Source: Duganella sp. BJB476
GTDB lineage: Bacteria > Pseudomonadota > Gammaproteobacteria > Burkholderiales > Burkholderiaceae_D
NCBI RefSeq assembly: GCF_003416895.1
Contig: NZ_QVIO01000001.1
Coordinates: forward strand, 1,488,001 to 1,552,000
Reading direction: 5' to 3'
DNA length: 64,000 nt
Positions 36,139-45,984 of this stretch are shown piece after piece (position 1 is the first letter of the stretch; each line of letters starts with the position of its first letter). The notes beneath the pieces are model-generated. The model was given only the letters and a program-made list of their open reading frames with translations, searched no databases and was not told where the DNA came from. Made by a program: the position numbers and the translations under genes.

Positions 36139-39100
36139 CAAGCCGCCAAACGCCGCCGTTGAGCTGGTATCGCCGGCCCAGCGCAGCCTGTGGTTCCTGA
36201 GCCAGCTAACCCAGACCGCGCAACGCCTGCACACACGCGTCGAACTGCGCTGGCCCAAAGCCGTCGACCGCGCGCTGATCGCGTATGGCCTGACCGCCTT
36301 GCAGGCGCGCCATCCGATCCTGCAGACCACCTTCCACCGCCTGGCCTGGGGCGACATCGAACAACGCCCGGGCAGCGCGGCGCCTTTGCTGCTCGAACGC
36401 AGCGGCAGCTATGCCGGTTGGACCGAGCGGCAGGACTTCGACCTGGAACGACAGCCCGGCATGAAAGCCTGGCTGGAGGGCGCGACGCTGATACTGGCTG
36501 TGCACCGCATGCTGGCCGACGTGGCCTCGACGCAGATGCTGGTCGACGAACTGCTGCGCGGTATCGGCGGCGAGCCGTTGTCGGCAGTCGGGCCGCAGAC
36601 CTTTCAACAGCACACCACGCGCCAACTCGAGCAGCTGAGCTCCGGCGCATTGGCGTCCGACTACGACTACTGGATGAACAAGCTGTCCGATGGCGCGCCG
36701 TCGCTGGCACTGGCGCTGGACCGTCCTCGCACGGCGGTACGCACCTATGCCGACGTGCAGGTTGGCGCCGAACTCGATGACGGCCTGTCCGCCGCGCTGC
36801 GTGCTTTCTGCGTCGCCCATGATGCACAGCCGCCGCAGGTATTGCGCGCCGCCTTCGCCGCCCTGCTGTACCGCCACACCATGCAGGCAAATGTGCGCAT
36901 GGCGACGTTCGACGGCGGCCGCCAGGCGGCGCAGGAAGGCGTCGTCGGCCCGTTCGAGAACATCCTCGTCTCAGGCCTGGCGCTGAACGGCGGAACGAGC
37001 TTTACCGCCTTGCTCGACGCCGTGCGCGCCGAAGATGCGGCCAATCTGGCGCATGCCGCGCTGCCGTTCGATAAGCTGCTGGAACGCCTCAACGCCGACG
37101 GTTTCCAGAAGCACGAACTACCGTTCCAGGTCGGATTCGCCTGGCGCGGGCTCGATTCCCGCAACGCTCACCGTGCGCCGCGCGACGTCGCCATACGGAT
37201 CGACGAAGACCAGGCCTTGCGCGTGGACCTGCTGCTGCGCGTCGGCGAGCGCACCGACGGACGCCATGCACTGGCCTTGTCGTACGCGGCGGCGCTATTC
37301 GATGCCTCCACTGCCGATGCGCTGCTGGAGCGGCTGTTGTCCCTGCTGGCGCAAGCGCTGGCCGCACCGCAGTCCCGGCTCGACCAATTACAGCTGGTCG
37401 ATGCGCAAGCGCTGGCGCGGCTGAGCGCACCCTGGTCCGCCACCATCTACGCACCGGTGCCGGTGCATCAGCTGATGGAGCAGCAACTGGCGCTGCACGG
37501 GCAGGGCGAGGCGCTGGTGTGCGGTGGCGACTCGCTGAGCCACGCGGCCATGCATGCAGCGGCCAACCGCCTGGCCCATTACCTGATCTCGATCGGCGTC
37601 GGCGCGGAAACCCGCGTCGGCGTGGCACTGGAGCGGGGCGTCGATATGATCGTCACCTTGCTGGCGGTGTTCAAGGCTGGCGGCGCGCTGGTGCCGATCG
37701 ACCCGGCCTATCCGCAGGAGCGCATCGCATACATCCTCGACGACGCGGCGGTGTTTTGCCTGCTGACTCAAACCTCGCTGCAAGACCAGTTGCCGGAGCT
37801 GGCCAACGGAGCCACCATCGCGGTCGATGCGCTCGACCTGAGCCAACTGCCGGCGAGCGCGCCAGACCTGTACGTATCGCCGCAGCAGATGGCCTACATC
37901 ATCTACACCTCCGGCTCCACCGGCCGGCCGAAAGGCGTGGCGGTCGCGCACGGACCGTTGTCGCTGCACTGCCAGGCCACGGCGGAACTGTACGAAATGA
38001 GCGCAGCATCACGCGAACTGCATTTCCTGTCGATCAGCTTCGACGGCGCCCACGAGCGCTGGATCGTTCCGCTGATCGTCGGCGGCTGCGTGGTGCTGCG
38101 CGGCGGCGCCTTGTGGAGCGCAGCCGAAACCCACGCAGCCATGCGCGAGCACCGCGTCAACAACGCCGGCTTCCCGACCAGCTACGTGCAGCAGCTGGCC
38201 GAATGGGCCGAGGGACGCAGCGATGCCGCAGCTTTGCGCCTGCTGTCGTTCGGCGGCGAGGGCATGCCGCGCGCCACCTTCGAACAACTCAAGCGCGCCT
38301 TGTCGCCCGAGTGCCTGATCAACGGCTACGGCCCGACCGAAACGGTGATATCGCCGCTGGCGTGGAAGACCACCGCCAACGCCAGCTTCGAAGGCGCGTT
38401 TGCGCCGATCGGCCGCGCCGTCGGCCCGCGCCGCGCCTATGTGCTGGACGCCGACCTCAATCCCGTGCCGCCCGGCGTGGCGGGCGAACTGCATATCGGC
38501 GGCGCATGCCTGGCGCGTGGCTACCACGGACAAGCCGCAGCGACGGCCGACCGCTTCATCCCCGACCCGTTCACGGCCGACGGCGGACGCATGTACCGTA
38601 CCGGCGACCAGGTGCGCTGGCGCGCCGACGGCATCATCGAATACCTGGGCCGCCTCGATCACCAGGTCAAGGTGCGCGGGTTCCGCATCGAGCTCGGTGA
38701 AATCGAAGCGGCGCTGGGCAAGCTGGCCCCGGTTCGCGAAGCTGTCGTGGTACTGCACCAAACCCCGCAAGGCGCCAAGCTGGTTGGCTACGCGGTGGCC
38801 GAGCACGGCGCCAAGATCGACGGCGCCACGCTGCGCCGGCAGCTTGCCGCGCAACTGCCGGACTACATGGTGCCGGCCGCCATCGTCATGCTCGCCAGCC
38901 TGCCGCTGACGCCCAACGGAAAAATAGACCGCAAGGCGCTGCCGCTGCCAACCCAGGAGCGGCGCGAAGTGGTGGCGCCGTCCACCGACCTCGAACACCA
39001 ACTGATCGCGATCTGGCAGGAAGTGCTGCAACTGCAGCAGGTCGGCGCCACCGACAACTTCTTCGACCTGGGCGGCGATTCGCTCAGCGCACTGCGCGTG

Positions 39101-40051
39101 CTGACCATGCTCGACAAACTGCTGCCGGATCACGGCCTGGGCATCGTCGACCTGTTCAACTGCCCGGACATCGTCAACTTGGCCCGCGCGCTCAGCGACC
39201 AGGCCCTGGCCGGCAGCGACGTCGTGTGTCTCCAGCGCGGAGGCAGCAAGCCTATGCTGTACTGCTTCCCCGGCCTGCTGGTCAGCACGCTGGAATACAC
39301 GGCACTGGTGAACCACCTAGGCCCGGACCAACCGGCCACCGGCTTTATCTGCCACTCGCTGTCCGGCGACGGCGAACCGCTTGCCGTCGCCGCGCTGGCG
39401 GCACGCTACGCCGACCATATCCGCAGCCAGAGCGCCGGCCAGCCGGTGATGCTGCTCGGTTGGTCGTGGGGCGGTATCCTGGCCTACGAAGCGGCACGGC
39501 TGCTGGGCGACAGCGTCGACGTACGCTTCGTCGGCATGCTGGACGTCTGCGCGCTCGACGCGGAGTTCGCGGTAGGCGGCGAGAAGCCGCTGGAACCATC
39601 GCTGCGACTAAGCCTGCAAAACGACATCGACGCCTGGCTGGCCGTCAGCACCATGCACAAACGCTGGCTGCATCTGCTGGGCCGCATGGACGCCACCGTC
39701 TACACCCAGTTCCTGCACTACGTGAACAACAGCCCGGAACCGCTGCCGCTGGACGGTCCGGACATCGGCAGCCGCGAACACATTTTCTGGACGCTGATGG
39801 AAAACGCGCTGGTCTTCCGCGACTACACGCTGGCGCCGCTCGATTGCCGCATCCACGCCTGGATCGCCGAAGACTCGCTGCTGCGCGGGATGAACGTGAT
39901 CGACTGGCGCAAGCAGTCGAGCAAGGTCGAACGCGTGCACGCCATCCCCGGCAGCACGCACCTGAGCATCATCGCCGATCCGCAATTCCACCAGAGCTTT
40001 GCACGCAGCGTCGAAATGATCAATCACCCACTTGAAGAAAGCACTACCTGA
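36131..40051 (+). CDS. Single-module nonribosomal peptide synthetase (C-A-T-TE)
   Basis: 1306 residues. A condensation domain (about 10-430) starts with SPAQRSLWFLSQL, but its active-site motif reads H125-R-M-L-A-D130-V instead of HHxxxDG. The adenylation domain (about 440-935) has YIIYTSGSTGRPKGVAVAH, FDGAHERW (Asp638, Gly639, Glu642), NGYGPTET and NGKIDRKALP. A carrier domain follows with phosphopantetheine site Ser984 in DLGGDSLS, then a thioesterase (about 1035-1306) with GWSWGG and catalytic Ser1112. Glu at the position equivalent to 239 fits a basic amino acid such as ornithine or lysine. With an N-hydroxylase and an acyltransferase alongside, a hydroxamate siderophore is expected. Confidence 0.93.
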   Translation: MGNKPPNAAVELVSPAQRSLWFLSQLTQTAQRLHTRVELRWPKAVDRALIAYGLTALQARHPILQTTFHRLAWGDIEQRPGSAAPLLLERSGSYAGWTERQDFDLERQPGMKAWLEGATLILAVHRMLADVASTQMLVDELLRGIGGEPLSAVGPQTFQQHTTRQLEQLSSGALASDYDYWMNKLSDGAPSLALALDRPRTAVRTYADVQVGAELDDGLSAALRAFCVAHDAQPPQVLRAAFAALLYRHTMQANVRMATFDGGRQAAQEGVVGPFENILVSGLALNGGTSFTALLDAVRAEDAANLAHAALPFDKLLERLNADGFQKHELPFQVGFAWRGLDSRNAHRAPRDVAIRIDEDQALRVDLLLRVGERTDGRHALALSYAAALFDASTADALLERLLSLLAQALAAPQSRLDQLQLVDAQALARLSAPWSATIYAPVPVHQLMEQQLALHGQGEALVCGGDSLSHAAMHAAANRLAHYLISIGVGAETRVGVALERGVDMIVTLLAVFKAGGALVPIDPAYPQERIAYILDDAAVFCLLTQTSLQDQLPELANGATIAVDALDLSQLPASAPDLYVSPQQMAYIIYTSGSTGRPKGVAVAHGPLSLHCQATAELYEMSAASRELHFLSISFDGAHERWIVPLIVGGCVVLRGGALWSAAETHAAMREHRVNNAGFPTSYVQQLAEWAEGRSDAAALRLLSFGGEGMPRATFEQLKRALSPECLINGYGPTETVISPLAWKTTANASFEGAFAPIGRAVGPRRAYVLDADLNPVPPGVAGELHIGGACLARGYHGQAAATADRFIPDPFTADGGRMYRTGDQVRWRADGIIEYLGRLDHQVKVRGFRIELGEIEAALGKLAPVREAVVVLHQTPQGAKLVGYAVAEHGAKIDGATLRRQLAAQLPDYMVPAAIVMLASLPLTPNGKIDRKALPLPTQERREVVAPSTDLEHQLIAIWQEVLQLQQVGATDNFFDLGGDSLSALRVLTMLDKLLPDHGLGIVDLFNCPDIVNLARALSDQALAGSDVVCLQRGGSKPMLYCFPGLLVSTLEYTALVNHLGPDQPATGFICHSLSGDGEPLAVAALAARYADHIRSQSAGQPVMLLGWSWGGILAYEAARLLGDSVDVRFVGMLDVCALDAEFAVGGEKPLEPSLRLSLQNDIDAWLAVSTMHKRWLHLLGRMDATVYTQFLHYVNNSPEPLPLDGPDIGSREHIFWTLMENALVFRDYTLAPLDCRIHAWIAEDSLLRGMNVIDWRKQSSKVERVHAIPGSTHLSIIADPQFHQSFARSVEMINHPLEESTT

Positions 40052-42165
40052 TGCGACACCAGTTGAACAAGCAAGACCTCTCGCCCTTAACCCGAGCCGT
40101 GGCAAGCGCCGTCCTGCTGATGGGCGGCTATCACCTGAACGCCTGCGCCAGTGAGGCGGAAACCACCATGGCCACCGTGGTTGTGCAGGGCCAGGCCGAC
40201 ACCGTCGCAAAGCGCAGCAGCACGGGCAGCAAGGGCGATACGCCGATCGTCGAAGTGCCGCAATCGATTTCGGTATTGAACCGCGAACGGCTGGATGCGC
40301 AAAAAGCGCCCGGCATACCGCAAGCGCTGCGCTACACGGCCGGCATGCAGACCGAGAGCTTCGGCGTGGACCCACGCTTCGACCAGTACATGATACGAGG
40401 CTTCGAAGTCGGTTCCAACGGCATCTTTCGCGACGGCCTGAATCTGCCGACGCGCGGCTTCACCGGCTTCACGATGGAGCCGTATGGATTGGAAAGCCTG
40501 GAAGTACTGCGCGGCCCAAGTTCCGTCCTGTACGGGCAGGCGGAGGTGGGCGGCATGGTCAACGCGGTCAGCAAACGCCCGACCGCATCCCAACTGCGCG
40601 AAGTGGAAGTGAGCTACGGCAGTTACGACCGCAAGCAGGTCGCCGCCGACGTTGGCGGACCGCTGGACGAGCAGGGCGTGTGGCTGTATCGTGTCACCAT
40701 GCTGACGCGCGAAGCCAAGGGCGCCGTCGACCATACCAAGGACAATCGCCAGTACTTCGCGCCCTCGCTGACCTGGCATCCCGACGCCGATACGACACTC
40801 ACGCTGCTCGCCTATCTGCAAAACGATAACGTACCACCGAATTTCTACCTGCCGTCCGTCGGCACGCAGAAGAGCGGTCCATACGGCCAGATCCCGGCCA
40901 ACCGCTTCGTCGGCGAACCCGGACTCGATCACTTCAAGACGGAACAGCGCAGCGTGGGCTACGTGTTTGAAAAGCGCCTGTCGCCAGCCTGGAAAGTGCG
41001 CCAGAACCTGCGCTACGCGACCGAGAAAGTCGACTACCACAGCCTGTACCTGACCGGCCTGCACGAGGATGAGCGCACCATCGACCGCGCCAACTTCTCG
41101 GCGCAACAGAAAGCGCGTGTGTTTGCCGCCGACCAGAATATCGAATGGGCCAGCCGCTTCGGCGGCATCGACAACACCTTCGTGGCCGGCGTCGACTACA
41201 GCCGCGCCGTGCAGGAAGGGCAGAACTACCTGGGCGAGGCACCCACGCTGGACGTGATCTCGCCCGTCTACGGCCAACCGGTCGGCGTGCCGGACAAGTA
41301 CGAGGATAAGCGCAGCACCCTGAGCCAGACAGGCGTCTACGCCCAGAACCAGATGAAGTTCGACGGCCAATACGTGCTGACGGCGGGCCTGCGCCACGAC
41401 CGCAGCCGCATCGACAATGACGACTACTTCAACGCCGCGCAAAACAGCCAGAAGGACAACGCCACCACCGGCCGCCTGGGCCTGACCTGGCTGGCGCCGA
41501 ACGGTGTAGCACCTTACCTGAGCTACGCCACCTCGTTCCGCCCCGTGATGGGCCAGACCTTTGACGGCCGCAACTTCGAACCGGAAAAGGGCAAGCAGGT
41601 CGAACTGGGCGTCAAATGGGCGCCGCTGGACCGGCCGGCGCTGTTCACCGCGGCGGTATTCGATCTGCGCAAGAGCAATGTGCTGACGGCCGATCCGGAT
41701 CATGTCGGCATCGGCGCCCAGATCCAGCGCGGCGAGGTGCGCGTGCGCGGCCTGGAGCTCGAAGCGGAAGCGAAACTGGACAACAACTGGAAGGTCAACG
41801 GCTCCCTCACCGGACTCGATGCCAAGATCACCCGCAACAACGACGGCAACGAAGGCAAGCGTCCATCGCTGGTGCCACGCGTGAACCTGGCCGCTTGGGC
41901 CGAGCGCACCTTCGGCCAAGGCTGGCGCGCCGGCGCGGGCATGCGCCGCACCGGCGCCACCTTCGGCGACGACGCCAACACCTTCGAACACGCCGGAGTC
42001 ACGTTGGCCGACGCCATGCTGGGCTACCGCTACCGTCAATGGGACTTCGCGCTCAACGTCAGCAACCTGACCGACAAGACTTACTTGGGTAACTGCTCGA
42101 CCGACGGCAGCTGCAACTACGCCGCCCGCCGCCAAGCCCAATTCACAGCCCGCTACGTGTGGTAA
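40051..42165 (+). CDS. TonB-dependent siderophore receptor
   Basis: A 704-residue receptor of the FhuA/FoxA/FpvA class: signal region of about 35 residues, TonB box-like ATVVVQGQ, a plug with EVPQSISVLNRERLDAQ, MIRGFEVG and LEVLRGPSSVLYGQAEVGG, and a barrel ending YVW. There is no N-terminal signalling (STN) domain, so it should not drive an ECF sigma factor. The start overlaps the NRPS stop (TGATG). It presumably imports the ferric form of the siderophore made here. Confidence 0.94.
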   Translation: MRHQLNKQDLSPLTRAVASAVLLMGGYHLNACASEAETTMATVVVQGQADTVAKRSSTGSKGDTPIVEVPQSISVLNRERLDAQKAPGIPQALRYTAGMQTESFGVDPRFDQYMIRGFEVGSNGIFRDGLNLPTRGFTGFTMEPYGLESLEVLRGPSSVLYGQAEVGGMVNAVSKRPTASQLREVEVSYGSYDRKQVAADVGGPLDEQGVWLYRVTMLTREAKGAVDHTKDNRQYFAPSLTWHPDADTTLTLLAYLQNDNVPPNFYLPSVGTQKSGPYGQIPANRFVGEPGLDHFKTEQRSVGYVFEKRLSPAWKVRQNLRYATEKVDYHSLYLTGLHEDERTIDRANFSAQQKARVFAADQNIEWASRFGGIDNTFVAGVDYSRAVQEGQNYLGEAPTLDVISPVYGQPVGVPDKYEDKRSTLSQTGVYAQNQMKFDGQYVLTAGLRHDRSRIDNDDYFNAAQNSQKDNATTGRLGLTWLAPNGVAPYLSYATSFRPVMGQTFDGRNFEPEKGKQVELGVKWAPLDRPALFTAAVFDLRKSNVLTADPDHVGIGAQIQRGEVRVRGLELEAEAKLDNNWKVNGSLTGLDAKITRNNDGNEGKRPSLVPRVNLAAWAERTFGQGWRAGAGMRRTGATFGDDANTFEHAGVTLADAMLGYRYRQWDFALNVSNLTDKTYLGNCSTDGSCNYAARRQAQFTARYVW

Positions 42166-42211
42166 CACGGTGCCAGCCATTCCTCCATACGATTTATACG
42201 AAGGATAAAGC

Positions 42212-43255
42212 ATGAACGACACTGTAAAATCCGCGCCATTCCGCAGCGCGATCCTGTCCGGCCAGGCGCTGGAAGTGGTGCATACGGCCGACACATTGGC
42301 CGTCAACCGCAACGGCCAGCCGGTGCTGCAACTGAACGTCGACCTTGGCAACGAATGCTGGCTGGCGCGCAAATCCGGCGCGCCGCAGCCGCTGGCCTTG
42401 CTGCAATTGGCTTTGCTGGCCGCGCTGGAGTCGCTCAGCGCTTCCCGCGCCGAGTTGACCACCATCCGCCTGCATGCCGGCGAATGGCCCGAGATCAAGG
42501 CGGATCTGCTGCGCAGCGGCGTGGCCCGCGAGGCAGGTCCGTCGCTGGCCGTATCGCCGGCGATGTTGTGGCAGCTGCCGCAGCTTTGGCTGCCGCAGGC
42601 GCCCGCCGTCTACCCGCAAAACCATGTGCGGACCGGAGAGCGCTGGCACCCGCAACGCCCCGCCAAGCCGCACGGCTATGTGTACGAACGTTACATCCCG
42701 TGGCTGGGCCAGAGCATCGCCTTCCGCGTCGCCAGCGTCGAACAGGACCTGGACACCATGCACAAATGGATGAACGATCCGCGCGTGGCCCAGTTCTTCC
42801 AGGAGGAAGGCGACCTCGATTACCAGCGCGCCTACCTGAACGGACGCCTGGCCGATCCGCACATGCTGCCGCTGATCGCCGAATTTGACCGCGTGCCGTT
42901 CGGTTACATGGAAGTGTATTGGTCGCAGGAGAACCGCCTCGGGCCTTACTACGCCGCCGACGACTACGACCGCGGCTGGCATGTGCTGGTCGGGGAGGCC
43001 GCCTATTCGGGCGGACAGTTCATCAGCGCCTGGCTGCCATCGCTGATGCACTACATGTTCCTGGACGAGCCGCGCACCCAGCGCATCGTCGGCGAGCCTG
43101 CGGCCAGCCACCAGCGCCAGGTGCGCAACCTGGAGCGTTCGGGCTTTGCCGCCATCAAGGACTTCGACTTCCCGCACAAGCGCGCCACGCTGGTGATGCT
43201 GATGCGCGAGAAGTTCTTCAGCAACCGATTGTGGCATCCAAGCCCGAAAGCCTGA
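42212..43255 (+). CDS. GNAT acyltransferase of siderophore biosynthesis (IucB/RhbD-like)
   Basis: 347 residues. The C-terminal half is a GNAT domain with the siderophore-acetylase pattern DLDTMHKWMNDPRVAQFFQE, PFGYMEVYW and GWHVLVGE, followed by LSPSL-like RIVGEPAASHQRQVRNLERSGF, as in IucB, RhbD and AlcB-type enzymes. The N-terminal 140 residues are a family-typical lead domain. It should acylate the N-hydroxy amine made by the next gene product, completing the hydroxamate. AAGGA lies before the ATG. Confidence 0.9.
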   Translation: MNDTVKSAPFRSAILSGQALEVVHTADTLAVNRNGQPVLQLNVDLGNECWLARKSGAPQPLALLQLALLAALESLSASRAELTTIRLHAGEWPEIKADLLRSGVAREAGPSLAVSPAMLWQLPQLWLPQAPAVYPQNHVRTGERWHPQRPAKPHGYVYERYIPWLGQSIAFRVASVEQDLDTMHKWMNDPRVAQFFQEEGDLDYQRAYLNGRLADPHMLPLIAEFDRVPFGYMEVYWSQENRLGPYYAADDYDRGWHVLVGEAAYSGGQFISAWLPSLMHYMFLDEPRTQRIVGEPAASHQRQVRNLERSGFAAIKDFDFPHKRATLVMLMREKFFSNRLWHPSPKA

Positions 43256-43264
43256 GGAGCGACC

Positions 43265-44596
43265 ATGTACACTGAACCACATACCTACGACATCGTCGGC
43301 GTCGGCTTCGGCCCGTCCAACCTGGCGCTGGCGATCGCGCTGGACGAGATCCTGCGGGAGCGCGGCCGCGAACTGTCGCATTGCTTCATCGAGCGCCAGC
43401 CGCGCTTCACCTGGCACGGCGACATGCTGTTGCCCGGCACCGATATGCAGATCTCCTTCCTGAAGGACCTGGTGTCGCTGCGCGATCCGACCAGCCCTTA
43501 CTCCTTCGTGAACTACCTCCGCCAGCACAACCGGCTGGAGGCCTTCATCAGCCAGAAGACCTTCTTCCCGAGCCGGATCGAGTTCAACGACTATCTGCGC
43601 TGGACCGCCGGCCATTTCGACGCCCATAGCCGCTATGGCGAAAGCGTCACCCGTGTGGTCCCGGAATACAAAGGCCGCGACGTGGTCGCGCTGCAGGTGC
43701 ATTCCGCCGACGCGGCGGGCCGCGAACGCCAGCGCCGCACCCGCAGCCTGGTGTTCGCGCCCGGCGGCCGGCCGTTCGTGCCGGCGTGTTTAGCGGAGCA
43801 GAACGATGCGCGCATCGTCCACTCGTCGCGCTATCTGAGCGAAATCGAGCGCAATCCGCTCAGCACAAGCGGCGAACATGCGCTGGCGGTGGTTGGCGGC
43901 GGCCAGAGCGCGGCCGAGATCTTCCTCGACCTGGTGTCGCGCTATCCGAACGCGAAGGTGGACCTGATCCTGCGCGGATCAACGCTCAAGCCATCGGAGG
44001 ACGGTCCGTCGATCAACCATATCTTCGACCCGGACTACACCGACTTCTTCTTCGGTCAGCCGCAGCAGGTGCGCCAGTCACTGCTGGCGGAATTCCGCAA
44101 CACGAACTACGCGGTGGTGGACGGCGACCTGATAGAACGCATCAGCGCCATGTTGTACGCCCAGCGCGTCGACGGCAACGAGCGGGTGAGGGTACTCAGT
44201 TCCTGCAGTATCGAGCAGGTGCAGTGCGACGAGCATAGCTTGACCCTGAGCCTGGCCCAGGCTGGCGCAGGAGAACCACGCCAGCAGCGCTACCAGCGCG
44301 TGATCAGCGCCACCGGCTATCTGCGCGACACCAGCCGTTCGCTGCTGGCCGAACTTGAGCACGAGCTGGATGGCTTCACCATCGGCCGCCACTATCAGCT
44401 GGCTACACCCGCGCACGTGCAAGCGCCGATCTTCGTGCAGGGTTCTTCCGAGACCACGCACGGCCTGGCCGATACGCTGTTGTCGGTGCTGGCGATACGT
44501 TCGCACGAGATCGCGCTGTCGCTGGTGGACAAGCTGACGCCCAAGCCGCAACGGCCTGCCCGCACCGACAACGTCGTGATGGAGGAAGTGGAATGA
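43265..44596 (+). CDS. L-ornithine/L-lysine N-monooxygenase
   Basis: 443 residues, a flavin N-hydroxylase of the IucD/PvdA/RhbE family. The FAD site is VGVGFGPSNLALAIAL, the NADPH site AVVGGGQSAAEIFLDL and the C-terminal family motif ISATGYLRD. It hydroxylates the side-chain amine of ornithine or lysine, the first committed step to a hydroxamate. The sequence does not let me choose between the two amino acids. GAGGAGCGACC precedes the ATG, and the end overlaps the MATE gene (ATGA). Confidence 0.93.
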   Translation: MYTEPHTYDIVGVGFGPSNLALAIALDEILRERGRELSHCFIERQPRFTWHGDMLLPGTDMQISFLKDLVSLRDPTSPYSFVNYLRQHNRLEAFISQKTFFPSRIEFNDYLRWTAGHFDAHSRYGESVTRVVPEYKGRDVVALQVHSADAAGRERQRRTRSLVFAPGGRPFVPACLAEQNDARIVHSSRYLSEIERNPLSTSGEHALAVVGGGQSAAEIFLDLVSRYPNAKVDLILRGSTLKPSEDGPSINHIFDPDYTDFFFGQPQQVRQSLLAEFRNTNYAVVDGDLIERISAMLYAQRVDGNERVRVLSSCSIEQVQCDEHSLTLSLAQAGAGEPRQQRYQRVISATGYLRDTSRSLLAELEHELDGFTIGRHYQLATPAHVQAPIFVQGSSETTHGLADTLLSVLAIRSHEIALSLVDKLTPKPQRPARTDNVVMEEVE

Positions 44597-45984
44597 GTTT
44601 CGCCAGCGCCGCTTTGCCGGACATGAATTCGCCGCACTTGAAGCGCCTGTTGTTCACCTTGGCGCTGCCGGCGGTGATCGGCTTGTCGGCCAACGCGATG
44701 CACCAACTGGCGAATGCGTTCTTCGTCAGCCAGTTGGGCGTGCATGCCATCGCCGCGATCAGCATCTGCTTCCCCTTGCTGATCGTGTTCGGCGCGATCG
44801 GCGAGGGCGCCGGCGTCGGCGTGGCCAGTTGCGTGGCGCGCATGCTGGGCGCCGGCGACGGGCAGCAGGCCAATCGCACCGCCAGCACCGTCATGGTGCT
44901 GTTGGGCGTCGCCGGCTGTGTGATGGCTGTCGTGCTGATACCGCTGCTGCCCATGCTGTTGGCCGCGATGGGCACCACGGCCGAAGCCATGCCGGCATCG
45001 ACGGTGTACGCCACCATCTTTTGCTACAGCGCGCCCCTGATCCTGTTGCAGATGCTGTGCGACTTCATCGCCATCTCGGAAGGTAATACGCGCTTCAGCA
45101 TGTGGACCTTGATCGGTTCCTTCGCGTTGAACGTGATCCTCGATCCTATCCTGATCTTCCACTACGAGATGGGCGTGGCTGGCGCGGCTTGGGCCACGCT
45201 GATCTCCGCACTGGCGGCGCTGCTGGCGTATGCCGTGTACTTCTACAAACGTGTCGGCAAGATCCACGTCGCGCTGCGCCATGTGCGGGTCGACTGGCGG
45301 GGTTTGTGGCAAGTGGTGCAGGTGGGCGTGCCGGCCGCCATGTCGACCGGACTGGCTGCGGTGGCGTTCGCGCTGATCTACCGGAACGCCACCACCTACG
45401 GCGACACGGCTGTCGCGGCGGTGGCGATAGGCCTGCGCATCCTGACCGGCGGCAGCCTGCCGCTGGTGGGCTTCTGCCTTGGTGCGCAAGCCTTGCTGGG
45501 CTTTAGCTGGGGCGGTGGACAACGCTTGCGTTTCCTGCAAACGACGCGCCTGATGCTGGCCATCTGCAGCGGCTTCGCCATCGTCTATTCGGCGCTGGTG
45601 ATTGTGTTCGCGCCATGGATCGTCACCTGGTTCACCAACGATCCCGCCGTGCAGCAGCTGGCGGTGACGACTTGCCGCGTGTTCCACCTGAGCTTTTGCC
45701 TGTTCGGTTTTCACATGGTGGCGGTGGTGGCGCTGCAAGCGGCTGAGCGCAGCCGCAAGGCCGCCTGGCTGGTGTTGGCGCCGCACGGATATCTGCTGAT
45801 ACCGCTGCTGTTCCTGCTGCCATCGCTGTGGGGGCTGAATGGACTGATCGCCAGCATGGCGATCGCCGCCACCCTGAGCGCCGCACTCGGGGCGACCATA
45901 CTGCTCGGCGAAATGGGGGCGCTGCGCCGCATCGCCAGCCAGGAAAACGCGTCTTCAATTGAAACTCTACAGGCTACAAACTAA
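44593..45984 (+). CDS. MATE family efflux transporter, probable siderophore exporter
   Basis: 463 residues with about 12 transmembrane helices in two homologous halves. The MATE signatures include LPAVIGLSANAMHQLANAFF, GEGAGVGVASCVARMLGAGD (in part) and LIGSFALNVILDPILIF. MATE proteins export organic molecules using Na+ or H+ gradients. Its coupling to the hydroxylase gene (ATGA) and to the PepSY gene (TAATG) makes secretion of the new siderophore the likely task. Confidence 0.92.
   Translation: MSFASAALPDMNSPHLKRLLFTLALPAVIGLSANAMHQLANAFFVSQLGVHAIAAISICFPLLIVFGAIGEGAGVGVASCVARMLGAGDGQQANRTASTVMVLLGVAGCVMAVVLIPLLPMLLAAMGTTAEAMPASTVYATIFCYSAPLILLQMLCDFIAISEGNTRFSMWTLIGSFALNVILDPILIFHYEMGVAGAAWATLISALAALLAYAVYFYKRVGKIHVALRHVRVDWRGLWQVVQVGVPAAMSTGLAAVAFALIYRNATTYGDTAVAAVAIGLRILTGGSLPLVGFCLGAQALLGFSWGGGQRLRFLQTTRLMLAICSGFAIVYSALVIVFAPWIVTWFTNDPAVQQLAVTTCRVFHLSFCLFGFHMVAVVALQAAERSRKAAWLVLAPHGYLLIPLLFLLPSLWGLNGLIASMAIAATLSAALGATILLGEMGALRRIASQENASSIETLQATN

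Noticed and set aside
36131..40051. The NRPS as one part of a longer assembly line
   Set aside because: A thioesterase ends the protein and the next gene is the receptor. No second NRPS or PKS is in the window, although one elsewhere in the genome cannot be excluded.
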